Source of the DNA: Nitrospinaceae bacterium
GTDB taxonomy: Bacteria; Nitrospinota; Nitrospinia; Nitrospinales; Nitrospinaceae
DNA: 64,000 nt
Direction: 5' to 3'
NCBI GenBank assembly: GCA_029261535.1
Contig: JAJDBF010000038.1
Coordinates: 114,013-178,012 of the forward strand
The notes below the pieces were generated by a model, which saw only the letters and a list, made by a program, of their open reading frames with translations, did not search any database and had not been told where the DNA came from. Of this stretch, positions 34,677 to 44,040 are shown one piece after another. Each line of letters starts with the position of its first letter. Position 1 is the first letter of the stretch. Made by a program: the position numbers and the translations under genes.

Positions 34677-36020
34677 TCAGTGCGCGATTTTTGGCCAGTA
34701 AGTTTTGAAGTCGAAATTTGGGCTGTGGTTGCGGACGTGGCATAAGCCGCAGGCTTGACGGGCCTCTTTGGCAAACCCGCCGGTGGGGGATTGCGCGTGT
34801 TTGCGCCGGGGACCATGACACATTTCGCATTGAACATTTTTTAACTTCGGTGTGTCCAGCGCACTCAGGAATCCGCCCGGCTGATTGAACCCGGTGGTGT
34901 GGCAGATCAGACATTCGGGGTCGAAGGCCTTGTTCACCTGCAAAAGTGTTTTGTAAGCGTGACCGTGCCTGGTTTGCTCCCACTTGGCGTGGGTCTCAGT
35001 ATGGCAGGTTTTACAGGTGGCATCTGTGGCGTAAACTGATTGCTTGCGTTTACGTTTTGCTTTGAGTGATTCCATGAACAGTGCTTCAACGCCATTGTTG
35101 TATTCGCTGTAAAGGCGGGTCATGCCGGGGTCCGAGGGAATTGCGGAATCCAGCTTGATGATATTCGTGTGAAATGTTTTAGACCCATCGGCGTTTAGCA
35201 TGACGGTAAGCTCTCCCATCTTTTGTCCACGTGGCGCCGGTTGGATGAACAGTTTGCCCTCGCGCTCAACCGGATTGAAATCGACCAGATGTTGGTCGTC
35301 GTGAATATGCCCGTTGATGATGAGGTCCACTCCTTTTATTTTTAACAATCCAAGTGCCGCGTCTTTTTTCATGTGCGTGAGCAGGATGACTAAATCCGGA
35401 TTTTCTTTTTGAAGTTCCGGCAGACTGCGCATCAGGGCTTCGGTCGGCGATTCGACCGTGACGTTGGAGTGCTCGCCGCCGTAAAACAATTGCGGTTCGG
35501 CGACAGAGATCAAACCGATTTTTAATCCGTTGGAAAGTGTTTTGATTTTATAAGAGGTCACCGACCAATCCTTTATTTTTACGTTGGCCGAAATCCAGGG
35601 CAGGGCGGGCAGTTCTTTTAGAAAAGAGTTTCCATAGACCAGGTCTTTTTCGCCCAGCACCACCGCATCGTATTGCATGCGCTCCATAGCGCGAATCATT
35701 GTGTTCGCCTTAAGACGACCCTGCCGCGACGGTTCCTTGAAATTGTCGCCCACATCGACCCGGACAAACGGTAAACTGCTTGACTGCTTACTTGCAAAAT
35801 AACCCATGCGTCGTTCAATGCCACCCTGATCTTCTTCTTTGGCACAGCCGCAGGGTTTTAGTTCTCCCAGAGCCTGGCCGGAATACAGGATCAAAACCTC
35901 TCCTGTCTTTGCAGGAGACTGCCCGGCTTGCTGTCCCGCCAGGCACCCGGCAAGGGTCAATGAACCTATGGCCAGAAGGAGGCGTTGCTTGCAAATGAAT
36001 TGAAAAAGGTGGCTTAACAT
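34677..36020 (-). CDS. Lipoprotein: metallophosphoesterase fused to tetraheme cytochrome c
   Basis: 447 residues with a lipobox LTLAGC (cysteine 26). Residues about 40-310 resemble the 5'-nucleotidase/UshA phosphoesterase fold: RVDVGDNF, VVLGEKDL (replacing GNHE), ILLTHM and INGHIHDD. The usual first motif (D-x-H) is replaced by YSGQALGELKPCGCA, so catalysis is doubtful. The C-terminal part has four heme c sites, CxxCH at C336, C370, C398 and C424, spaced like cytochrome c-554. It should be anchored in the outer or inner membrane facing the periplasm. The function is unknown; a redox carrier is likely. Confidence 0.85.
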   Translation of the reverse strand: MLSHLFQFICKQRLLLAIGSLTLAGCLAGQQAGQSPAKTGEVLILYSGQALGELKPCGCAKEEDQGGIERRMGYFASKQSSSLPFVRVDVGDNFKEPSRQGRLKANTMIRAMERMQYDAVVLGEKDLVYGNSFLKELPALPWISANVKIKDWSVTSYKIKTLSNGLKIGLISVAEPQLFYGGEHSNVTVESPTEALMRSLPELQKENPDLVILLTHMKKDAALGLLKIKGVDLIINGHIHDDQHLVDFNPVEREGKLFIQPAPRGQKMGELTVMLNADGSKTFHTNIIKLDSAIPSDPGMTRLYSEYNNGVEALFMESLKAKRKRKQSVYATDATCKTCHTETHAKWEQTRHGHAYKTLLQVNKAFDPECLICHTTGFNQPGGFLSALDTPKLKNVQCEMCHGPRRKHAQSPTGGFAKEARQACGLCHVRNHSPNFDFKTYWPKIAH

Positions 36021-36254
36021 GGATTCGTTTCAGGATTGAGTGTCGCGCTCAAGAATATCCAATAACGGCGGGTTGTGCAAACCTCGAATTGCACTCAGGT
36101 TTTCATTGGGAAGTTGGATAAAAAAAGTTACACTGGACTTCGAATATATTTTCAGGGTTGTGAAATGTCACTGTAAAGCGAATGCGACCGCAACCTCCCG
36201 CTGGATAAGAGAAAGTTCAAGCTTGGCACCCTCAACTCAGGAGCCTCCACAGCC

Positions 36255-37136
36255 ATGCCTCACCGGCAATTTGAAATCCACATGCATTCTACTTTTTCCG
36301 ATGGCGAGTATCACCCGCGGGATCTGATCAGCCTCGCTAAAAATAATGGTGTCGATCTTTTATCTCTCACCGATCACGACACTTTCCTCGGGCTTCCTCA
36401 ATTTTTAGAAGCGGCTAAGGAAGAAAACGTTGAAGCCTTTCCTGGGATCGAAATCACCGTGGCCTACCGTGATTTCAACCTGCACCTTTTGAGTTACTTC
36501 AAGGATCTTGAATCGATCCAACCGGAATTGTGGGACCGGGTCGAAGAGATGCGTCAGCAAAGAGTCGACCGAATGCAGGATTTGATTGCCCGGATAAACG
36601 AGGTGATCCCGGACCGCTTTCAGGGTTCCATCAAAATGGAGAACGTGGAGCGAGCCTGTGAAGGTGTACTGGCCAGGCCGCATCTTGCCGCTGAGATGGT
36701 CCGGCTCGGAATCGTCAAGGACCGGCGCGAGGCGTTTGAACTTTACCTGGTCAAATACAATGTCGAGAAAAAAAACCTGACGGCGCAAGAGGCACTTGAA
36801 TTGGTGCGTCGTAGTAACGGCATTCCGGTTATTGCTCATCCGGGCGAGCGGACGTATTCGCTGGTCAACGCACAAAAAGGACGACTGCCAGAAAACGCTC
36901 CCGCCATGGTGGAGGAATTGAAAGCGCATGGCCTGATGGGGCTCGAATGTGTTTACCCCTATCACGAAAAAACCGGGCAGGTTGAGTTTTTTAAAAACCT
37001 CGCCAACTCCTTCGGTTTGATCATCACCGGTAGCCGCGATTTCCATGGTGCGCCGACCAATCAAAGACCCGGCTTGCTGGGAACAACTAATATGGAACCG
37101 GACTGGCTCGATGCGTTTCGTCTCGTCTGGGGATAA
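36255..37136 (+). CDS. PHP-domain phosphoesterase, TrpH/RNase AM-like
   Basis: 293 residues. The PHP metal motifs are in order: HMHSTFSDG, LTDHDT, PGIEIT, IAHPGE and SRDFHG. The family removes 3'-phosphate from nucleoside 3',5'-bisphosphates or trims 5' ends of RNA. The length matches YciV/TrpH. An ATG at 36255 is used without a strong ribosome binding site. It is followed 25 bases later by a Sel1-repeat gene. Confidence 0.9.
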   Translation: MPHRQFEIHMHSTFSDGEYHPRDLISLAKNNGVDLLSLTDHDTFLGLPQFLEAAKEENVEAFPGIEITVAYRDFNLHLLSYFKDLESIQPELWDRVEEMRQQRVDRMQDLIARINEVIPDRFQGSIKMENVERACEGVLARPHLAAEMVRLGIVKDRREAFELYLVKYNVEKKNLTAQEALELVRRSNGIPVIAHPGERTYSLVNAQKGRLPENAPAMVEELKAHGLMGLECVYPYHEKTGQVEFFKNLANSFGLIITGSRDFHGAPTNQRPGLLGTTNMEPDWLDAFRLVWG

Positions 37137-37161
37137 CTTTTAAGGATATTTAAGTACCGCA

Positions 37162-37626
37162 ATGCACGAAACCTCAACGTTTGATAAAGCTATTGAAGAA
37201 GCCCGGAGCGATTCCCCGGATATGATAAAAATGTTGATCCTGTTAAACCAGGCTCAGGCGGAGGGAGATCCGCGTGCGGCTTACACCCTCGGCTCCTGGT
37301 ATTTGCAGGGACAAAATGTAGACAAGGATGTGAAAAAAGCGATTCCCCTGTTGAGTCAGGCGGCGGAAGAAGGCGTGCTGGAAGCCTTGTTCGATCTTGC
37401 GGTCTGTTACGAGCAGGGAGTCGGGGTCGACCCCAACCCGCGTCTGGCGTTCGAGCATTACCTGCGATCCGCTCTCGGCGGCGACCCGCAAGCGGTGCAT
37501 GAAGTGGGGCGTTGTTACTATTACGGGGTAGGAGTTGCCGAAGACAAGGCCTTGGCCGAAATCTGGCTCGAACACGCCGATGGTGATGGCGAAATGGAAG
37601 AGGGGTTGGAAGAAGAGGAGGGGTGA
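37162..37626 (+). CDS. Sel1-like repeat protein
   Basis: 154 residues without signal peptide. Three Sel1 units are visible: DPRAAYTLGSWYLQGQNV, VLEALFDLAVCYEQGVGV and DPQAVHEVGRCYYYGVGVA. The last 20 residues are Glu-rich. Such proteins are adaptors. It forms a possible operon with the PHP gene. Confidence 0.88.
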   Translation: MHETSTFDKAIEEARSDSPDMIKMLILLNQAQAEGDPRAAYTLGSWYLQGQNVDKDVKKAIPLLSQAAEEGVLEALFDLAVCYEQGVGVDPNPRLAFEHYLRSALGGDPQAVHEVGRCYYYGVGVAEDKALAEIWLEHADGDGEMEEGLEEEEG

Positions 37627-37978
37627 TTGAAAAAGGATTTTAGGTTTTTTGGCTCAATAATTCCTGATCCAGAAGAACGTATCTCACTTTTGAAGTTTAA
37701 AAACATAAAACCAAAGTCCAAGGCAAGATTCTTCAGACCTTGCGGTCGGCTGGTGTGAAGCATTGCAATTTACGTCCAGCATTTTTCGATAGATTTTCAA
37801 ATGCCTTGCCGTGAACCGGTCTTCAGAATGACATTCGATGGTTTTGCAATTTTAATAGAATCCTGGCCTGTCGACCCCCATCATTAAAAGAAACCAACGA
37901 CACCGTTCTGTTATTCTGAACCGTAGGTGAAGAATCTCGCTTTGGACTTTTGATTTTCTGCTACGATAAAACTTCCAC
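37627..37978. repeat. Gap with dispersed intergenic repeat copies
   Basis: About 350 bases without a gene. Copies: 37711-37736 (CCAAAGTCCAAGGCAAGATT), 37824-37836 (CTTCAGAATGACA) and 37906-37950 (TTATTCTGAACCGTAGGTGA then AGAATCTCGCTTTGGACTTT). The first and last are inverted, so the whole segment could fold back. Confidence 0.6.
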
Positions 37979-38929
37979 CTAAAACATTTTATCTTGCTGG
38001 CCCTGTTGCGGTGGGGTTTTGCCGAAGTGCTCGTAGGTGAGAGCGGTCGCGACCCGTCCGCGTGGGGTGCGGTTGATAAAGCCGCATTGCAGAAGGTAAG
38101 GTTCGAGCACATCCTCGATGGTGTCGCGCTCCTCATGAATCGAGGCCGCCAGCGATTCCACACCCACCGGTCCCCCGCCAAATTTTTCAATAAGAGTGGT
38201 CAGTAATTTGTGATCCATTTTGTCGAGGCCTTTCGGATCGACTTCCATTAGCGACAATGCTTTCTCTGCGATTTCTTTAGTGATGATACCCTCGCCCTTG
38301 ACCTGCGCGTAGTCGCGCACGCGTCGAAGCAAACGATTGGCAATGCGCGGTGTTCCGCGTGAACGTCGGGCGATTTCCATGCACCCGTCCGGCGTCATTT
38401 CGATATCGAGAATTCCAGACGACCGGTTCAGGATTTGATTCAGGTCTTCCGCGTTATAAAAATCGAGCCGATGCACAATACCGAAACGGTCGCGCAACGG
38501 TGAGGTGAGCAGACCCGCGCGGGTGGTGGCACCGATCAAGGTGAACGGCGGCAGGTCGAGCTTGACCGACCGCGCGCCCGGCCCCTGACCGATCATGATG
38601 TCCAATTGAAAATCTTCCATCGCCGGGTAAAGGATTTCCTCCACCTGTTTGGGCAGACGATGAATCTCGTCGATGAATAGCAAGTCGCCTTTTTCCAAAT
38701 TTGTCAGAAGTGCCGCGAGGTCGCCGGCCCGTTCAATCACCGGGCCTGATGTGGTTTTAATCTGTCCCTGCATCTCACGCGCGATGATATATGCCAGCGT
38801 GGTTTTACCGAGACCTGGTGGACCGTAAAACAGGCAATGGTCGAGGGCTTCGGATCGCATACGCGCCGCTTCAATAGAGATGGCGAGGTTTTCCTTTACC
38901 CCATCCTGCCCGACATATTCAGCGAACAC
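37979..38929 (-). CDS. ruvB: Holliday junction branch-migration ATPase RuvB; start uncertain
   Basis: 316 residues from GTG. Walker [10 protein letters not shown], Walker B FIDEIHR, sensor motifs ([18 protein letters not shown]) and the C-terminal winged helix ([13 protein letters not shown]) are all seen. It drives branch migration with RuvA. The family signature [12 protein letters not shown] begins five codons before this GTG in the same frame, so translation should start earlier, but no ATG, GTG or TTG exists upstream. Candidates are ATT at 38953, just after the ruvA stop, or ATA at 38959 or CTG at 38941. See findings. Confidence 0.93.
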   Translation of the reverse strand: MFAEYVGQDGVKENLAISIEAARMRSEALDHCLFYGPPGLGKTTLAYIIAREMQGQIKTTSGPVIERAGDLAALLTNLEKGDLLFIDEIHRLPKQVEEILYPAMEDFQLDIMIGQGPGARSVKLDLPPFTLIGATTRAGLLTSPLRDRFGIVHRLDFYNAEDLNQILNRSSGILDIEMTPDGCMEIARRSRGTPRIANRLLRRVRDYAQVKGEGIITKEIAEKALSLMEVDPKGLDKMDHKLLTTLIEKFGGGPVGVESLAASIHEERDTIEDVLEPYLLQCGFINRTPRGRVATALTYEHFGKTPPQQGQQDKMF

Positions 38930-38955
38930 AGACGGGCGCAGGTTGGTTTCAATTT

Positions 38956-39606
38956 TTATTTCATCTGGCTCGGACTTCGGGTCGCGGTCGCGGTCGGTTG
39001 TGATTTGCGTTGGTTGGGGGAACGCAGGTGGAGGCTGTCGCGGATGAGGGCTTCGATAGAATCCGCCGTGCCATTGTCGCCCAGCCGGTCGAGGGCTTTT
39101 TCGGCATCCGGTTTTTTATAGCCGAGGTTGACCAGTGCCGACAGGGCATCATCGCGCGTGGGATTACTTGATGTCGGAGCGGTTCCGCCGGGATGACCTT
39201 CCGGTGGTGCCAGCTTGTCACGCAATTCCAGCGCGAGTCGTTCCGCCGTTTTTTTGCCGACACCCGGAATACTGCTCAGCCGCGCGACATCGTTGGCAGA
39301 GACCGCCGCCCACAGTTCCTCAAATGGCAGGCCCGATAAAATAGCGAGCGCAAGTTTAGGGCCGACCTTGTTGATACCGATCAGCACTTCGAATATCTGT
39401 TTTTCCTGCTGACTGTAAAAGCCGAACAGTCGCAGGGAATCTTCACGCAACCGTGTGTGAATGTGCAGGGTCGTGGGCGCACCGGGGGCTGGTAAATCGT
39501 AAAAAGTGGACAGAGGGATGAACACCTCATAGCCAACACCACCGGCATCGATGATGACGGCTGAGGGAGCTTTTTCAATCAGTGTGCCTTTGAGTCGTGC
39601 GATCAT
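38956..39606 (-). CDS. ruvA: Holliday junction DNA helicase subunit RuvA
   Basis: 216 residues. The OB-fold opening [12 protein letters not shown], the helix-hairpin-helix segments [16 protein letters not shown] and [19 protein letters not shown], and a C-terminal RuvB-binding helix ([20 protein letters not shown]) are clear. The tail after it is unusually Arg/Thr/Ser-rich. It binds four-way junctions and recruits RuvB, whose gene begins within or just after its stop codon. Confidence 0.96.
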   Translation of the reverse strand: MIARLKGTLIEKAPSAVIIDAGGVGYEVFIPLSTFYDLPAPGAPTTLHIHTRLREDSLRLFGFYSQQEKQIFEVLIGINKVGPKLALAILSGLPFEELWAAVSANDVARLSSIPGVGKKTAERLALELRDKLAPPEGHPGGTAPTSSNPTRDDALSALVNLGYKKPDAEKALDRLGDNGTADSIEALIRDSLHLRSPNQRKSQPTATATRSPSQMK

Positions 39607-39877
39607 AACGAGTCCGGTTTTTACCTGTGAGGTTCCACTCTGTCAGGAGAGCTTTGCAGAAGTGTTTTGTGAATTTTCAAAAACTAAGGAAGTCGCACTT
39701 GTTCAAGAACCGCTACCCGCGTTCTCGAATGTGACACATAAAATCAACGAACTGTCATTCTAACTCCTTCCCGGAGGGGCAACATGAACCATCGCATGTC
39801 ATTCTGAGAAGCCGACAGGCGACGAAGAATCTCGCCTTGGATTTTAATGTTTTTGTTGTTCAAAGCTCCTCTGCCTG
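39607..39877. repeat. Gap between ruvC and ruvA with dispersed repeat copies
   Basis: Bases 39731-39850 hold ATAAAATCAACGAACTGTCA, TGTCATTCTGAGAAGCCGAC and AGGCGACGAAGAATCTCGCC followed by TTGGATTTTAATG, all members of the dispersed repeat family. The repeat separates ruvC from ruvA, which are usually adjacent. Confidence 0.6.
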
Positions 39878-40396
39878 TCAGGCTCCTGCCTGTTGAAGTT
39901 TTTTGCGGGTGGAAAAATTATTGAGATGGCAGATAGCCACCGCCAGTGCATCGGAGGCATCGAAAGAATCCGGTTTCGTTTTTAATCCCAGCAGGTGCAT
40001 GACCATCGACTGCACCTGTTTTTTGTCCGCCCGCCCGTAACCTGCCACCGATTGCTTCACTTCCAGCGGCGTGTATTCGTGGATGTCGATTCCCGCCTGA
40101 GCACCCGCCAGCAGAGCCACACCGCGCGTTTGCCCAAGCTTGATGGTGGACCTGGCGTTGGTCGCGAAAAAAATATCCTCAAGTGCCAGTGCGGTAGGAG
40201 CGAACTGCTCAATCACCGTGTGAATGCCTTCGTGGATGGTTTTCAATCGCAGGGCAAAAGACAGTTTACTGTTGGTTTTTATCGTTTCCAAATGAATGAG
40301 CGTCAGTCGACTGCCTCTGGCTTCGACGATGCCGATACCTGTCGCCAGGCTTCCAGGGTCGATACCGAGTATTCGATCTGTAGGGGAATTCGACAT
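39878..40396 (-). CDS. ruvC: Crossover junction endodeoxyribonuclease RuvC
   Basis: 172 residues. The RNase H-like acidic residues are visible in ILGIDPGSLATGIG (Asp), ALEDIFFATNARS (Glu), and FDASDALAVAICH (two Asp). It cuts Holliday junctions after branch migration by RuvAB. It is upstream of ruvA and ruvB on the same strand, separated by a repeat-containing gap, and 81 bases after yebC, the common yebC-ruvC-ruvA-ruvB order. Confidence 0.96.
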   Translation of the reverse strand: MSNSPTDRILGIDPGSLATGIGIVEARGSRLTLIHLETIKTNSKLSFALRLKTIHEGIHTVIEQFAPTALALEDIFFATNARSTIKLGQTRGVALLAGAQAGIDIHEYTPLEVKQSVAGYGRADKKQVQSMVMHLLGLKTKPDSFDASDALAVAICHLNNFSTRKKLQQAGA

Positions 40397-40477
40397 GAGC
40401 CGACTTTGCGTGAAGGGCCTCCGGAATGCGGAGGAGATAATGCAGATAGAGTGGGTGGAAAAGGTGTGACAGGGAAA

Positions 40478-41233
40478 TCAGGATTCTTTTTCGAGAACCG
40501 CCATCACCTCATCCGGGATTTCCAGATTGGAATACACTTTTTGAACGTCATCGTGATCGTCGATCAAATCCAGCAGTCTGAGGTTGGAGCGGGCCGCAGA
40601 CTCGTCTACGGGAGTCGTATTTTTTGGAAGTGCCGTCAATTCTGCGGTGGTCATATTGAGGCCTTCGTGCTCCAGTGCCTTGTGCACCAGATCGAAACTT
40701 TCCAGTGGACAGGTGATTTCAAAATGGTCATCAACCGTTTGCAGGTCTTCGGCTCCGGCTTCCAGCACCAGTTCCATCATTTCGTCTTCTGTTTTGCCGT
40801 CGGCAGGGACCACGAAAAAACCTTTTTTCTCAAAGATCCAGGCAACACAGCCGTTTTCGCCCATGCTCCCACCATTTTTGCCGAGGATGGTGCGGACTTC
40901 GCCGACCGTCCTGTTCTTGTTATCGGTTACCGTTTCAATCAGGATGGCCACGCCACCGGGACCGTAGCCCTCGTAAGTGATTTCTTCGTAGTTGACACCT
41001 TCAAGCTCGCCGGTGCCTTTTTTGATGGCGCGATTGGTATTTTCCCCAGGCATATTGGCGGCTTTTGCTGTCATCAGTGCCTGACGCAAGCGCGGATTGC
41101 CTTCAGGGTCTCCTCCGCCAAGTCGTGCGGCGACGGTGATTTCCTTGATCAACTTGGTGAAAATCTTGCCACGCTTGGCATCCGTGGCGGCTTTTTTGTG
41201 CTTGATTGTGGACCACTTGGAATGACCGGACAT
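40478..41233 (-). CDS. yebC: YebC/PmpR family protein
   Basis: 251 residues from the ATG of MSGHSKWSTIKHKKAATD, the family start; a longer frame upstream is not protein-like. The GENTNRAIKKG and TYEGYGPGGVA blocks are typical. Members act as transcription factors or as translation factors that relieve ribosome stalling at proline stretches. It heads the yebC-ruvC-ruvA-ruvB run. Confidence 0.96.
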   Translation of the reverse strand: MSGHSKWSTIKHKKAATDAKRGKIFTKLIKEITVAARLGGGDPEGNPRLRQALMTAKAANMPGENTNRAIKKGTGELEGVNYEEITYEGYGPGGVAILIETVTDNKNRTVGEVRTILGKNGGSMGENGCVAWIFEKKGFFVVPADGKTEDEMMELVLEAGAEDLQTVDDHFEITCPLESFDLVHKALEHEGLNMTTAELTALPKNTTPVDESAARSNLRLLDLIDDHDDVQKVYSNLEIPDEVMAVLEKES

Positions 41234-41335
41234 ATAATTCTCTCTCGTTAATAAACGCCTGTAATCTAGCATAAAAGAACAAGCGGGACAACGCGGAGTG
41301 CGACTGCATTGTGAATTGCCGGAGCTTGCTTTACC

Positions 41336-42043
41336 ATGCTCTCGACTACTAAAATTTTTCCAATTTTGAAAATGAAAAAAGAACACAAACCTGAGAGGGT
41401 CAACATCACTGTGGCCGGAAAGCCTGTACAAGCCAGCGTTGGTCAGACGATTGTCCACGCGCTTTGGGCTGAAGGCATGGCAAGCGAGGTGGCGACCGGT
41501 TGCGTCGGTGGGGTGTGCGGGGCCTGCACGGTTTCGGTAAGGTACGCCGATGGCAAAAAAGGCGGGACGGAATTGGCTTGTCTGCATCCGGTGGAAGAGG
41601 ACATGCAGGTGTATCCCTTCCCGGTGGATCCTCTCCCCACGAAACCTCCAGTTGCAGACCCGGATGCAACAAAACTGCGGCAGGCTTACCCAACGCTTGA
41701 CCGTTGCACCAAATGCGAAAGCTGTACCTACGCCTGCCCGATGGATATCCCGGTAATGGACTCGGTGCTGAGGATGCAAAAAGGAGAGCTGGAGCAGGTG
41801 GCACAGGATTTCACCACCTGCATCCACTGCGGCCTGTGCCGGGCCGTTTGCGAAGATAAAGTGGAGCCGCATCAGATGGGCATGTGGGTGCGCCGCTCTC
41901 TCGGTCAAAGTTTGCCGAACCTGACTCTGGAGGCGGCAGGCCAGGCACTGGCTGATCTCGAATGGGACCATCTGATGACGGGAACAATGGAAGAGCGTTT
42001 GCAACGCGCCCGCGAGTTCCGTGTGACCGGTTCACTCAAATGA
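41336..42043 (+). CDS. Iron-sulfur protein, [2Fe-2S] plus two 4-Cys clusters (SdhB/FrdB-like)
   Basis: 235 residues. A plant-type ferredoxin domain has C56, C61, C64 and C82 (GCVGGVCGACTV...AC). Two ferredoxin-type clusters follow: C124-C127-C130-C134 (CTKCESCTYACP) and C162-C165-C168-C172 (CIHCGLCRAVC). Layout and size match the iron-sulfur subunit of a fumarate reductase-like enzyme. A second possible ATG is at 41372. The stop overlaps the start of the flavoprotein gene by four bases, so the two form one enzyme distinct from SdhABE at 3573. The physiological partner is unknown. Confidence 0.85.
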   Translation: MLSTTKIFPILKMKKEHKPERVNITVAGKPVQASVGQTIVHALWAEGMASEVATGCVGGVCGACTVSVRYADGKKGGTELACLHPVEEDMQVYPFPVDPLPTKPPVADPDATKLRQAYPTLDRCTKCESCTYACPMDIPVMDSVLRMQKGELEQVAQDFTTCIHCGLCRAVCEDKVEPHQMGMWVRRSLGQSLPNLTLEAAGQALADLEWDHLMTGTMEERLQRAREFRVTGSLK

Positions 42044-43716
42044 TGGACTGGGCCGAGGGTTCGATAGCCCGTGTGTCAGCCAACCGGGAGCAACGTTTGA
42101 GCGCAACTGCCCCGGCAATGGATGATGCGGAGGCGAGCTTATTGTTGGGTGAGTTTCATCCTGATTTCAAAGGGTTAGAGCGATTAGTTCGAGTTGGACC
42201 TCAGGCTGGAGAGTTGAAATGCCTGCCCGAAGTTGCTGATTTACTGGAAGCGGACAGTCCCTTGCCTACCGGGTTTGATCCTCAGCCCGCCATTGAAACG
42301 GATGTGCTTATTATCGGCGGCGGTGGTGCCGGGCTTGCCTCAGCATTGGCTCTTCAATCCTCCGGGTTGAAGGTGACGATTGCCACTAAACTGCGGATTG
42401 GGGATGCCAACACTCTCATGGCTGAGGGCGGAATTCAGGCGGCAGTGGGGGGCTCGGATTCGCCACGCCGACATTTTGCCGACAGTCTCGTGGGTGGGCA
42501 TGGTAAAAATGATCCGGAGCTGTTACGTATTCTGACGGAGCAAGGAAAGCCTACCATTGATTGGCTGACCGGGCTCGGTGTCCATTTTGGGCGGTCCGGG
42601 TCGGGCTATCACCTGAAACCCGGTGGCGGCACGTCCACGCCGCGAGTGCTTTCCTGTCAGGATGTGACAGGGCTCGAAATCATGCGGGTGCTTCGCGATG
42701 CGGTGTTTCATGGTCCGGCGCAACTGCTGGAGCAGAATTCGGCGGTGGAACTTTGCGATGATGGCGAAGGCCGTGTGACCGGTGCCGTGCTGTGGAATTC
42801 GGCAAGCAAAGAATTGACCACCGTATCGGCGAGAGCGGTTCTGCTTGCGACTGGCGGCAGTGGTCAGCTTCGCCTGCAGGGATTCCCGACCAGCAATCAT
42901 TTGGGTGCGACCGGGGACGGCCTGGTGTTGGCCTGGCGGCAGGGGTGTTCTTTATTGCATCTCGACAGTTTTCAGTACCATCCCACCGGCTCGGTATTTC
43001 CGGAGGCGATTGCCGGGCAGTTGGTGACCGAGTCGGCGCGCTCTCTGGGAGCGCAATTGCTCAATGCTGATGGTGAGCGTTTTATCGACGAGATGTCCTA
43101 CCGCGACCGCGTGGCGGCCGGGATCATCCGTGAGGTTCAGCAGGGCCGGGGCGTGATGACCCCGTCAGGTCGGCAAGGGGGCTGGCTCGATACACCCCTC
43201 ATTGATCGCAAGCAGGGAAAGGGAACATTGACCGCACAGTTTCCGGGGCTGGTTCACCGGTTCAAAAAGTACGGCATCGATCCCTCCCGTCAGCCGCTTT
43301 TGATTTATCCCACCCTGCATTACCAGAACGGTGGCGTGTCGATTGATGTTGATGGCCGAACCGAGCGCGAAGGTCTCTGGGCCGCCGGGGAAGTGACTGG
43401 CGGATTGCACGGCACCAATCGGTTGATGGGCAATTCACTTCTTGATATTATTGTATTTGGTCGCCGGGCCGGAATGTCGATTGCTGGCAGTATTAAAGAC
43501 AGAGGCCGTGTTACTTTATCTTCGCTGGAGCGTTTCCGGAAAGAACGCGGTTCCTTATCCGGCGAGACCCAAAACACGGCACCGCAGTTGTATCCCCTGG
43601 TCTCCGGCATGAAGTTTGAGTTAAAAGAAACGGCAAAAGAAAATCAGGGCAGACCGTCAAGCGGCCCTCAAGGTGGAGTCTCTTTTGAACCACCCGATCC
43701 TTTCTCTGGACGCTGA
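42040..43716 (+). CDS. FAD-binding fumarate reductase/succinate dehydrogenase-like flavoprotein
   Basis: 558 residues from the ATG overlapping the previous stop. After an unusual about 85-residue N-terminal extension comes DVLIIGGGGAGLASALAL, EGGIQAAVGG, FQYHPTGSVFPE, and GGLHGTNRLMGNSLLDIIVFG, which is the flavoprotein fold of SdhA/FrdA/NadB. The histidine that attaches FAD covalently (H-S-G-A in SdhA) reads ANTLMAEGG here, so FAD is probably not covalently bound, as in L-aspartate oxidase and soluble fumarate reductases. With the iron-sulfur gene it likely forms a soluble or peripheral two-subunit enzyme. The substrate is unknown. Confidence 0.85.
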   Translation: MMDWAEGSIARVSANREQRLSATAPAMDDAEASLLLGEFHPDFKGLERLVRVGPQAGELKCLPEVADLLEADSPLPTGFDPQPAIETDVLIIGGGGAGLASALALQSSGLKVTIATKLRIGDANTLMAEGGIQAAVGGSDSPRRHFADSLVGGHGKNDPELLRILTEQGKPTIDWLTGLGVHFGRSGSGYHLKPGGGTSTPRVLSCQDVTGLEIMRVLRDAVFHGPAQLLEQNSAVELCDDGEGRVTGAVLWNSASKELTTVSARAVLLATGGSGQLRLQGFPTSNHLGATGDGLVLAWRQGCSLLHLDSFQYHPTGSVFPEAIAGQLVTESARSLGAQLLNADGERFIDEMSYRDRVAAGIIREVQQGRGVMTPSGRQGGWLDTPLIDRKQGKGTLTAQFPGLVHRFKKYGIDPSRQPLLIYPTLHYQNGGVSIDVDGRTEREGLWAAGEVTGGLHGTNRLMGNSLLDIIVFGRRAGMSIAGSIKDRGRVTLSSLERFRKERGSLSGETQNTAPQLYPLVSGMKFELKETAKENQGRPSSGPQGGVSFEPPDPFSGR

Positions 43717-44038
43717 CTCCATCGTTCGTCTTTCCTCATTGAATATGATCCTTCCAATTTCGGATAAAAAATCGAGCATTGTGCAAAAGGTGCAGGTGCG
43801 TCGGGGCGAAACCTCCCTCGGCGAATGGTTGACGCGGAATATGGTCGGTGCCATTAAAGATGGCAGGCTGGAGCGTGCTGACGAATTCTCCGGCGATGGT
43901 CGTCATTGGACTGTCCTCGGCGAGCATCATCAATTGAAGCGATATTTTCCAAAAATCCAACCCGCACCGGAGCCTCCCGGATTGCATCAGCAACTCAGCG
44001 AAATGGCGGATTTGCTCGAAGACCTCAAAAAAGACTGA
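43685..44038 (+). CDS. Small GYF-like domain protein
   Basis: About 117 residues. The start is taken as TTG after GGTGGAG; a GTG four codons earlier is also possible. It overlaps the end of the flavoprotein gene by 32 bases. The segment VQVRRGETSLGEWLTRNMVG and the following DGRLERADEFSGDGRHW look like the GYF_2-type fold found in bacterial envelope proteins. The C-terminus is helical. Position in the run suggests cotranscription. Confidence 0.55.
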   Translation: MNHPILSLDADSIVRLSSLNMILPISDKKSSIVQKVQVRRGETSLGEWLTRNMVGAIKDGRLERADEFSGDGRHWTVLGEHHQLKRYFPKIQPAPEPPGLHQQLSEMADLLEDLKKD

Positions 44039-44040
44039 TT

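Noticed and set aside
39995..41251. 418-residue open frame on the plus strand
   Set aside because: It runs antisense through ruvC and yebC, whose family motifs are clear, and its product is Phe/His/Arg-rich without recognisable domains.
41234..42004. 256-codon upstream extension of yebC
   Set aside because: It is antisense to the iron-sulfur protein gene, and the family start MSGHSKW is at 41233.
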